Assembly (NCBI RefSeq): GCF_019263705.2
Contig: NZ_JADQDK010000001.1
Span: 1,426,001-1,490,000, forward strand
Length of the DNA stretch: 64,000 nucleotides
Direction of reading: 5' to 3'
From: Pseudonocardia abyssalis
GTDB lineage: Bacteria > Actinomycetota > Actinomycetes > Mycobacteriales > Pseudonocardiaceae
Notes under the pieces: model-generated
Seen by the model: only the letters and a program-made list of their open reading frames with translations
Told to the model about the DNA's origin: nothing
Databases searched by the model: none
Part shown: piece after piece, positions 58,401-64,000 of the stretch
Layout: every line of letters begins with the position of its first letter
Numbering within the stretch: the first letter of the stretch is position 1
Translations under genes and position numbers: made by a program

Positions 58401-59723
58401 CTCGCCGGCCGGGGTGACGATGCGGAACTCGTCGCGCCACGCCGATCCGCGGGTGACCGCGCCGGACCAGCTGTCGGCGAGGGCCGCCCGGTCGTCGGGG
58501 TGGATGTGGTCGGCGCCGGCGAGCCCGGCGGCGTCGCGGCCGGTGATCTCGGCCATGTGGTCGTTGACGAACGTCGTGGCGCCGGTGCGGTCGGCGACCC
58601 AGATGCCGACCGGGGCCTGCGCGACCAGGATGCGGTAGCGCTCGCGCTCCTGCTGCAGCGCGGGCTCGCCGCCGCGGCGCTCGCGCAGGTCCTGCGCGAC
58701 CGCGGAGTAGAAGGCGGTGCGCCCGCTGTGGTCGGGGTGCGCGGCCGCGGCGAGCCAGACCGGGATCATGATGCCCGCGGTGTCGACCAGGCGCATCGAG
58801 CCCGACCAGGTGCCCGTGCGGTCGACCTCGGCGATCACCCCGGCGAAGCGCTTGCGGTCGGCGGGCGCGACGGTCCTGGGCATGGTCAGGCCGTCGAGCG
58901 GGTGCTCCCCGGGGAAGCCGAGCATCTCCCGGCCCGCGGGGTTGAGGTAGAGGACGGTGCCGTCGGCGGCCGCGATGCCGATCAGGTCGGCGGCCCGGTC
59001 GGCGAGCCCGCGGAACCGCCCCAGCTCCTCCTGGGCGAGGAGCTGGTCGGTGACGTCGCGCAGGGACGTGTGCACCTCGACGGCACCGGTGCGGTCGTTG
59101 CGGACCCGCCGCGCGTGTAGCGCGAACCAGCGGTGCGTGCCGTCCGAGCAGCGCAGCCGCAGCGTCAGCTCGGCGGGCTCGTCGTCGGTGAGGGCGGTGA
59201 GTGCGGCGTCGAGCCGGCCGGCGTCGTCGGGGTGCACGAGGTCGCGGGGGTGCAGGCCGATCACGTCATCGGGCCGGTACCCGACGACCCGCTGCACCGA
59301 CGGGGAGATCCACAGCCACCTGCCGTCGGCGGTGTGCCGCCCGATCACGTCGTCGGCGTGCTCGGCGAGGAGCCGGAACGCGGCCCCCGTCGCGGCCGGG
59401 TCGGCGCCGTCGGTGTCCGGCACCACGACCCCGGCCCAGGAGCCGTCGACGGCGACGGCGTGCTCCCGGACGGCCTGGACGGTGCCGCCGGTGTGCAGCA
59501 GGCGGTAGGTCGCAGTCCAGCCCGTGCCGGCGGCGCGGGCGGCCGCGGTGCGGTCGAGGTGCCCGGGCAGGTCCCGGGGGTGCACCCGGCGCTGCCACCC
59601 CGACCCGAGGTCACCCGCCGGATCGGCCCCGGTGGCGCTGCGCCAGGCGGGGGAGAGCGCCGTCCGCGCGCCGGTCGGGTCGCTCACCCAGGTGATCACG
59701 TTCCCGCCCGGGTCGTCCGACAC
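55446..59723 (-). CDS. PAS-GAF-SpoIIE-HATPase-STAS multidomain signalling phosphatase
   Basis: 1425 aa. Five PAS-like domains (about 1-105, 115-235, 240-355, 365-485, 510-625; e.g. HADDVIGRHTADGRWLWISP), two GAF regions (640-780, 795-950), a SpoIIE phosphatase (965-1155, AGGDWYDVLPL, GPTDDVALIVARL), an anti-sigma-type ATPase (1165-1285, LALGEAAANSVEHAY, HRGRGLTLISEI), and a C-terminal STAS domain (1310-1425, VLDLRATTYLSSAGIALLAE) with its phospho-acceptor Ser. So sensor, phosphatase, kinase and anti-anti-sigma parts are in one chain. It probably tunes a sigma factor by light, redox or ligand cues. ATG 59723. Confidence 0.93.
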   Translation of the reverse strand: MSDDPGGNVITWVSDPTGARTALSPAWRSATGADPAGDLGSGWQRRVHPRDLPGHLDRTAAARAAGTGWTATYRLLHTGGTVQAVREHAVAVDGSWAGVVVPDTDGADPAATGAAFRLLAEHADDVIGRHTADGRWLWISPSVQRVVGYRPDDVIGLHPRDLVHPDDAGRLDAALTALTDDEPAELTLRLRCSDGTHRWFALHARRVRNDRTGAVEVHTSLRDVTDQLLAQEELGRFRGLADRAADLIGIAAADGTVLYLNPAGREMLGFPGEHPLDGLTMPRTVAPADRKRFAGVIAEVDRTGTWSGSMRLVDTAGIMIPVWLAAAAHPDHSGRTAFYSAVAQDLRERRGGEPALQQERERYRILVAQAPVGIWVADRTGATTFVNDHMAEITGRDAAGLAGADHIHPDDRAALADSWSGAVTRGSAWRDEFRIVTPAGEVRTVTSTARPLHDAVGTVTGFLGTTTDVTEQRAAEHDRREAAGQQAARLVSDAAAARLRAMIGGLTAIVWEADWDPAAAALRFTFVSDRAEELLGHPSPRWLDDPGFWPGVIHPDDRADTLAFTADRTAGGFDHDLTYRARTADGRTVWLHQVVHVVGGGGSPVRAQGLTVDVTEQRRAERSSEILAETGRLMAETGSVEQKLDALVRLVAHDFGEAAVVSLAGPDGLLRRAAVAHPEDPAGERALLRLPPAAPGPRVLEVAADGVPVVLPPADAPEGHHALTVPLRIEGRFAGVLSFLALGPVRHHDHAVLELAAELGRRTSLMLEADRRRTRERQLQRVTADLATADTVDEAGRRLVERLRDILGADAASMYRVDAEHGVLRSVIAVGYADELRAQYATIRADADVPLALATRTGQASWIRDREEWALRFPDLLGPAVAGGRHACATLPLLSRGIAVGAVYLSFATPRIFPADEQAFALAMAAQAAPALERAVAADERRVIAETLQNSLLPPTLPDLDRLSLAARYLPGAQGTRAGGDWYDVLPLDGGRVAIAVGDVVGQGTRAAAVMGQLRSALAAYLLEGHDPAGALGHLDRFARRVPGAAGSTVTCLVLDPVDGVLTWARAGHPPPLVLGPGGPRLLEDATGTVLAVRGRPPYVAGTARLAPGDSIVLYTDGLVERRGEVVDDGLERLCAAGEKAHPLPPAALAEALLAAGLDDGPTDDVALIVARLTPAPLLLDLPADGDELRGLRRAVARWTAEIGLDPDESYDLQLALGEAAANSVEHAYRGAAGPGRMQVRLARDGATRIAVTVRDGGVWRPPPTDPGHRGRGLTLISEIGDDVHLEHGADGTEIRFSVPAVPRPPDPPAPAPPPGAVADGAGPTRLRIRRTAAAERIAVAGDLDPSGAASVGPALLAAARADGPALVLDLRATTYLSSAGIALLAEVVDTATQARRALRLDVTASGAIGRALALSGLSRLAGPA

Positions 59724-59749
59724 GGGAAGAGTCTAGGAGGCTCCCGCGT

Positions 59750-62131
59750 CTAGCGCGTGCGGCGCTTCCAGTCGGAGAAGCCGGCGGCCTCGGCGTCGGC
59801 GGTGCTGGTGAACCACACCTCCGCCTTGGTGCGGCCGTAGTAGGGCGACTCGGGGGTGTGGTAGAGCATCGAGTCGGCGTTGCCCTTGATCGTGTGCTCC
59901 GGTGTCGGGGCGGCGCCGCCCTCGCTCGGCAGGGCCGAACCGGGGAACCGTCCGGGACTGACGACGGGCACCGTCCCGGCCGCCTGCGCCGTGTCCGGCG
60001 TACCGAGCAGACCCTGCGGGGTCGCCGGGACGGAGGGGGAGTGCGGAATGCGGCCGCGGGTGTTCCAGGCGACGAACCCGGCCTCCTCGGCGTCGCGCCC
60101 GGTGCGGAACCACACCGCGGCGCGGGTCCGCTCGAAGTACGGCGAGGTCCGGCCGTGGTAGCGCATCGTGTCGACGTTGCCCTTGATCCCGAACGCGGGG
60201 TCGGGGGAGGCGCCGTCGGAGGTGGCGCGGGCCGAGCCCGGGCCGAAGGGGGCGTCGTCGGGGTCGGGGGTGGCCGACGCGGGGGTGTCGGCCGGGGTCC
60301 CGGCGAGCGCCCCGGCCCCGACCGCCCCGGCGCCCACGGCTCCGGCGGCCGGTGCGGCGGTACCCGTGGACGTGCCGCCCTCGTCGGCCGTGCTCTCGCC
60401 GACAGGGTCCCGTGCGGGGGTGTCGGCGACGCTGGACACGATGTCGGAGCCGGTGACCCCGGTGGGGGCGTCGGTGGCGGGGTCACCGGTGCCGGTCGTC
60501 GTGGCCGCGTCTCCGTCGGTCGTCTCGCCGGCGGCGTCGTGGGAGACGGCGGCTGCGGTCACCGCACCCGCGCCGAGCCCGGCCACGCCGACGGCCGCGG
60601 CGGCGCCGGCCCCGGGGCCGGTCTCCGGGTCGGCGGTGGGGGCGTCCGCGGTCACGGCGCCCGGTTCCGCTGTGTCCGCGGTGTCGGTGTCCGCGGTGTC
60701 GGTGTCCGCGGTGTCGGTGTCCGCGGTGTCGGTGTCCCCGGTGTCGGGAGCCGCGGTGTCGGTGTCCCCGGTGTCGGGAGCCGCGGGGTCGGCGGTGGAG
60801 GGGTCGACGGTCGTGACGGCCGGGGTGACGGGCTCCGCGGCGGGGGCGTCGGTCGTGCCGGCGTCGGCGGTGGCCGTGCCGGTGGCGGAGGTGTCGCCGG
60901 CGGAGGTGTCGCCGGCGGAGGGGTCGGCCGGGACCGCGTCCGAGGCGGTGGCGTCGGCGGAGGTCTCCTCGGACGAGTCGCCGGACCCGGCGACGGCGGC
61001 CGCGCCGACCGCCGTGGCGCCCAGTGCGGCGGCGCCGAGGCCCGGGGACCCGTCGTCGTCCGTGGTGCCCACGGCACCGGCGTCGGTCGCGCCCGCGTCG
61101 GCGCCGGTGGAGCCGTCCGTGGTGGCCTCGTCGGTGGCGTCCGCAGCAGGCTCGTCGGTTGCGGCCTCGGGGGTCTCGCTCTCGGGGGCCGCGCTCTCGG
61201 GCGCCGGGTCGACGGGCGCCGGGTCGACGGGCGCCGGGTCGACGGGGGCATCCGCCGTCGCGTGGACCGCGGTCGCGTCCGGGTCGACGGTGTCGCTCCC
61301 CGCGTCGGTGGTGGTCCCCGCGTCGGTGGTGGTCGCGGCGTCGGTGGTGGTCGCGCTGTCGGTGGTGGTCGCGCTGTCGGCCCGGGTGCTGTCGGCCGGG
61401 GTGGCGTCGTCGTCGGAACGGTTCGACGCGGCGACCGCCGCCCCACCCGCGGCGAGCCCGGCGACGCCGAGTCCGGCGGCGGTGGCACCCGGGACACCTG
61501 CGGCACCCGGGACACCTGCGGCACCCGAGTCGCCCGGAGCCGACTCGGCCGGGCCGGTCGGGCCGGCGGGGGTGGTGTCGGACGGGGTGGTGTCGGACGG
61601 GGTGGTGTCGTCGCCTGTCGGCCGCTCGATCACGGTCGTGGCGTCGGTGTCGGCGGGCGGGACGACCGGGAGGACGGTCGTGGCCTCCCCACCGGAGAGG
61701 TCGATCTCACGGGTGTCGTCGTCCGGGGAGACGCGCGGGATCTCGCGGGTCGTCTCGGAGTCGTTCGCCGCGGCGATGCCGGCCGCGCCCAGCCCGGCGG
61801 CCCCCAGCCCGGCCGCGGTGGCGCCCGCGGCGAGGTCGGGGCGGGAACGGGAGGTGTCCAGCGTGCTCAGCGCCGGGTCGACCGCCGGGATCTGCTCGGT
61901 CACGGCGTCGTCCACCGCGGGCCGTTCGCCCTTGCCCATCGCGACGGGAGTCGCCGCAGCGGCGGCGGGTGCGGGCCGCTCCTGCTCACCGGACGCCGCG
62001 ACCGGCCGCCCGCGCTCCAGCTCCCGCAGCCGCCGCCCGGCGGGGAGCACCAGGAGCAGCCAGGCCAGCAGCACGCCGACCAGGAACGCCAGCAGGTACC
62101 AGAGCCAGGTCTGCCCGTAGAGCCAAGACAC
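59750..62131 (-). CDS. ArfC-like anchored protein with low-complexity stalk and two sunset-like domains
   Basis: 793 aa. One N-terminal membrane helix (LWYLLAFLVGVLLAWLLL) followed by basic residues, then about 600 residues rich in Thr, Asp, Ala and Pro (TDTADTDTADTDTAD, PVDPAPVDPAPVDPAP, ATTTDAATTTDAGTTTD). Two C-terminal copies of a 42-residue domain begin IKGNVDTMRYHGRTSPYFER and IKGNADSMLYHTPESPYYGR and end with an AxVWF...DAExAGF pattern, like sunset domains. Position after ArfA and ArfB homologues fits ArfC, which is only about 175 aa in M. tuberculosis. The stalk likely spans the cell wall and the domains stand outside or bind DNA/wall components; role unknown. Confidence 0.78.
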   Translation of the reverse strand: MSWLYGQTWLWYLLAFLVGVLLAWLLLVLPAGRRLRELERGRPVAASGEQERPAPAAAAATPVAMGKGERPAVDDAVTEQIPAVDPALSTLDTSRSRPDLAAGATAAGLGAAGLGAAGIAAANDSETTREIPRVSPDDDTREIDLSGGEATTVLPVVPPADTDATTVIERPTGDDTTPSDTTPSDTTPAGPTGPAESAPGDSGAAGVPGAAGVPGATAAGLGVAGLAAGGAAVAASNRSDDDATPADSTRADSATTTDSATTTDAATTTDAGTTTDAGSDTVDPDATAVHATADAPVDPAPVDPAPVDPAPESAAPESETPEAATDEPAADATDEATTDGSTGADAGATDAGAVGTTDDDGSPGLGAAALGATAVGAAAVAGSGDSSEETSADATASDAVPADPSAGDTSAGDTSATGTATADAGTTDAPAAEPVTPAVTTVDPSTADPAAPDTGDTDTAAPDTGDTDTADTDTADTDTADTDTADTAEPGAVTADAPTADPETGPGAGAAAAVGVAGLGAGAVTAAAVSHDAAGETTDGDAATTTGTGDPATDAPTGVTGSDIVSSVADTPARDPVGESTADEGGTSTGTAAPAAGAVGAGAVGAGALAGTPADTPASATPDPDDAPFGPGSARATSDGASPDPAFGIKGNVDTMRYHGRTSPYFERTRAAVWFRTGRDAEEAGFVAWNTRGRIPHSPSVPATPQGLLGTPDTAQAAGTVPVVSPGRFPGSALPSEGGAAPTPEHTIKGNADSMLYHTPESPYYGRTKAEVWFTSTADAEAAGFSDWKRRTR
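60672..60785 (-). repeat. In-frame tandem repeats in the ArfC stalk
   Basis: Four exact 15-bp units GTGTCCGCGGTGTCG (60672-60731) are followed by two exact 24-bp units of GTGTCCCCGGTGTCGGGAGC type (60732-60755 and 60762-60785). They encode the TDTAD and DTGDT repeats, so stalk length can change by slippage without a frameshift. Confidence 0.9.
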
Positions 62132-62176
62132 GGAGTTCCTCCAGAGAGCGGTGCGGGAGCGGGTAGAGCGGGCGGG

Positions 62177-62338
62177 TCAGGCGGCGGAGCGGGACGGCGG
62201 CGCCGCCTGCCCGCGGGAGGCCTCGAGCTCGGCGACCCGGCGGCGCAGCGGGCGGGCCCAGAACAGCCAGCCGGCCAGTACCCCGAGGGCCAGCGCGACG
62301 ATCAGCCAGACCCAGACCTGGGCGAACAACCAGAGCAC
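62177..62338 (-). CDS. arfB: ArfB-like small membrane protein
   Basis: 53 aa: one membrane helix (WLIVALALGVLAGWLFWARP) then a basic-acidic tail (LRRRVAELEASRGQ). GTG 62338 has a GGAGGAG ribosome site 5 nt upstream. It lies 31 bp after the OmpA-like gene and 45 bp before the ArfC-like gene on the same strand, and its helix-plus-RRR pattern is very similar to the N terminus of ArfC, suggesting duplication. Mycobacterial ArfB (about 50 aa) is needed with ArfA and ArfC for ammonia release and acid adaptation. Confidence 0.8.
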   Translation of the reverse strand: MLWLFAQVWVWLIVALALGVLAGWLFWARPLRRRVAELEASRGQAAPPSRSAA

Positions 62339-62369
62339 GACGACTCCTCCTCGGTGCGGTGTGCGGGAC

Positions 62370-63500
62370 TCAGACGACGGTGATCTCGACGCGACGTCCC
62401 GCGGCCTGCGCCGCAGGGGAGTCGCCCTCGCCGAGACCGCGGGCGGTGATGTTGTCGGCGGGCACCCCGCCGGCCACCAGCGCGTCCCGGACGGCGGCGG
62501 CGCGCTGGTCGGACAGCTCCTGCGCGCTGAGCACGCCGTTGCCTGGGCCGGTGGCGACGTAGCCGTCGACCTGCAGCTGCGCGCCGGGCACCAGCGCGAC
62601 GAGGGTCACGATGCCGTCGACGGTGGCGGCCCCGCTCGCGGTGAGCGCCGGGCTGTCCGGCTCGAACGTGACGGGCGCACCGGCGACGAGTGCGTCGATC
62701 GCGCTCTGCAGCTCCCGCTTGCCCGCGTCGTCGAGCTCGCCCGACGGGGCCGCACCCCCACCGGCGACGGTGAGCCGGTTGTCGACGGTCGCCCCGGGCA
62801 CCAGCGCGGACAGGGCCGCACCCGCGGCCTGCGCGGACGCGGAGTCGGGCGCGTTACCGGTGAGGGTGACGGTGTCGCCGTCGACGGAGGTGGCGATGTC
62901 GCCGGGAACGGTGCTGAGCAGCGCCGCGATCGCGCCGACGCTCGACGTGGTGACGCCGGGCTGGGGGAGTGCCCCCTCGGTGACGGTGAGCTCGTCGACG
63001 ACGGGGCTCCCGCCCGCCTGCTCGGTGGCCGCGGCGACCAGCGCCGCGCGTTCCGCCTCGGAACCCACCACGCCGGTGAGGACGATGTCGCCGCCGCGGC
63101 GCGCGATCCCGAACGGCCCGCTCGCGGCGGCGTCCGGCTCGGCGCCCGTGCCGTCACCGGTCCCGTCGCCCGTTCCCGCCCCGTCGGCGGGGAGCTGCGC
63201 GATCCGCACCCCGGGCACGCCCTGCACGATCTCGACCGCCCGAGCCGCGTCCGGACCGGTCAGTCCGGAGACGACGGCGTCGCGGCCGCTGAACGCCACC
63301 CCGGCACCGGTGATGCCGGCCGCGGCGAGCGACTCGGAGGCGGTGCGCGTCAGGTCGCCCTCGATCTGCGGCCGCGGCCACAGCAGCGTCAGGCCGGCCA
63401 GCGCGGTCGGCACCACCAGTGCTGCGGCGGCCAGGGGCAGCCAGGCCGGGCCGGGGCGGCGGTCACGGGATCGATCGGCAGAGCTCACGGGCCCTCGCAT
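62370..63500 (-). CDS. arfA: ArfA/OmpATb-like envelope protein (BON and OmpA domains)
   Basis: 376 aa. Single N-terminal membrane helix (LPLAAAALVVPTALAGLTLLW), then BON-like repeats (GDLTRTASESLAAAGITGAG, GGDIVLTGVVGSEAERAALV, VDGDTVTLTGNAPDSASAQA) and a C-terminal OmpA domain (VDGYVATGPGN, LSDQRAAAVRDALVAGGV, GRRVEITVV). The wall-binding Asp of GHTD is Ala here, while the Arg residues remain. M. tuberculosis ArfA (OmpATb) has the same layout and operon order. ATG 63500 is used; GTG 63488 has a GAGGG site and may be the real start. Confidence 0.85.
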   Translation of the reverse strand: MRGPVSSADRSRDRRPGPAWLPLAAAALVVPTALAGLTLLWPRPQIEGDLTRTASESLAAAGITGAGVAFSGRDAVVSGLTGPDAARAVEIVQGVPGVRIAQLPADGAGTGDGTGDGTGAEPDAAASGPFGIARRGGDIVLTGVVGSEAERAALVAAATEQAGGSPVVDELTVTEGALPQPGVTTSSVGAIAALLSTVPGDIATSVDGDTVTLTGNAPDSASAQAAGAALSALVPGATVDNRLTVAGGGAAPSGELDDAGKRELQSAIDALVAGAPVTFEPDSPALTASGAATVDGIVTLVALVPGAQLQVDGYVATGPGNGVLSAQELSDQRAAAVRDALVAGGVPADNITARGLGEGDSPAAQAAGRRVEITVV

Positions 63501-63801
63501 TCCGCTAGCGGTGGGAACTCACGGGGGAGGGCGGCCTGAGGCGCCCCCCGACACCGAGGGCGAACGGTCGACCATCCAGGTCACGGAACGGTGACGAGCG
63601 GGATACGTGTCGCCCTCGCGGGGGTGATCATGCGGCCAGTGGTCGTGTGGGGAGGACCGGCGGTAGCGCAGTGCTCCGGACGGGTCACCCGAGCTGCGAC
63701 ATGCGGCCCCATGACGGCCCGATCCGACGACACCTGCGCCCGCGACCCGCGCAGGTGGAAGGATCGGGGCCGACCGAGTGAGCGTGACGAGGGGTGCAGT
63801 G
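63501..63801. other. Intergenic region between divergent arfA and SDR genes
   Basis: No gene supported in these 301 bases; minus-strand open frames are low in quality. The region should hold the promoters of arfA (minus) and the SDR gene (plus). GGAAC at about 63586 followed by GGGATAC 17 bases later could be a stress-sigma-type promoter, but this is weak. Confidence 0.4.
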
Positions 63802-64000
63802 ATGACGAACGACCAGCGGGTGGCCATCGTGACCGGCGGGGCGCGTGGCCTGGGTGCCGCCACCGCACTGCGCCTGGCGCGCGACGGGATGGCGGTCGCT
63901 GTCCTCGACCTCGAGGAGTCCTCCGCGAAGACCGTCGCCGACGCGATCGCCGCGGAGGGCGGCCGGGCGCTCGCCGTCGGCGCCGACGTCTCCGACGCCG
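63802..64000 (+). CDS. SDR-family oxidoreductase (FabG-like), 3' truncated by window edge
   Basis: The first 66 codons of a short-chain dehydrogenase: VAIVTGGARGLGAATALRLA is the Rossmann TGxxxGxG motif, followed by VAVLDLEESSAKTVADAI and an ADVSDA segment binding the adenine ring. The active site lies outside the window. ATG 63802 (or the GTG directly before it) follows GAGGGG. NAD(P)-dependent; substrate unknown. Confidence 0.85.
   Translation, partial: MTNDQRVAIVTGGARGLGAATALRLARDGMAVAVLDLEESSAKTVADAIAAEGGRALAVGADVSDA

Noticed and set aside
59858..62383. 841-aa and 650-aa + strand frames antisense to arfC
   Set aside because: Gly/Val/Arg or Ser/Val/Ala-only composition mirrors the ArfC stalk repeats; no start signal or domain.
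63501..63801. tRNA or small RNA in the final intergenic region
   Set aside because: No cloverleaf, CCA end or convincing terminator could be folded by eye.

Overview
The window is chromosomal DNA of a very GC-rich actinobacterium. GTG starts and 4-nt GTGA/ATGA gene overlaps are everywhere. An orphan mycofactocin-type mftD, an OmpATb-like arfABC operon, a CvnA-like sensor protein, many GAF/SpoIIE phosphatases and a 13E12-type HNH gene point to Pseudonocardiales, most likely Pseudonocardia. This is an inference from gene content. I saw no rRNA, tRNA, CRISPR array, insertion sequence or phage genes.

Layout. 1-4.0 kb: 3' part of a DUF222/HNH gene, a crotonase and an ANL acyl-CoA ligase. 4.0-8.5 kb: a formyltransferase converging on a two-subunit ABC exporter; each side carries an IdeR/DmdR-like iron box. 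8.6-17.7 kb: a + strand aromatic catabolic cluster (divergent MBL protein, FAD ring hydroxylase, homogentisate dioxygenase, fumarylacetoacetase, crotonase, IclR regulator, PDR-type reductase, P450). 17.7-19.1 kb: decayed SDR, CoxS-like, ABC permease and alpha/beta-hydrolase fragments around one intact Asp-rich acidic protein gene. 19.1-23.1 kb: TetR/mftD and SDR-SnoaL/MerR divergent pairs. 23.4-27.6 kb: minus-strand run of glycolate-oxidase-like GlcD/GlcF, an atypical SDR, an HTH-TOBE protein and a small MarR-like protein. 27.8-33.7 kb: degenerate CvnA-like protein, MprF-like DUF2156 membrane protein and membrane esterase. 33.7-38.4 kb: two intergenic arrays of a 22-bp-phased repeat around an SMR efflux pair with TetR, a class-V aminotransferase, a CPBP protease and an NmrA-like protein. 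38.4-44.9 kb: XRE-cupin/GNAT, Lrp/ald, DAG kinase, DinB and a membrane SGNH hydrolase. 45-52 kb: SpoIIE phosphatase divergent from a 1472-aa poly-HAMP hybrid histidine kinase with a response regulator. 52-55.4 kb: PPOX, VOC, CsbD, AbrB transporter and class II aldolase. 55.4-59.7 kb: a 1425-aa PAS/GAF/SpoIIE/HATPase/STAS protein. 59.7-63.5 kb: arfABC operon with a greatly enlarged ArfC. The window ends inside an SDR gene.

How the genes work together. The catabolic cluster can take a hydroxyphenylacetate-type substrate through homogentisate to fumarate and acetoacetate, though no maleylacetoacetate isomerase is visible. The formyltransferase and ABC pair look like an iron-regulated siderophore-type tailoring and export module without its synthetase. 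The 45-60 kb block is rich in partner-switching signalling parts (kinase, phosphatase, STAS).

The most unusual signals are the arrays of GCGAGTCGC-type elements spaced almost exactly 22 bp, with orientation inverting in the middle; the paired iron boxes; and the ArfC protein with a long low-complexity stalk and two C-terminal sunset-like domains.
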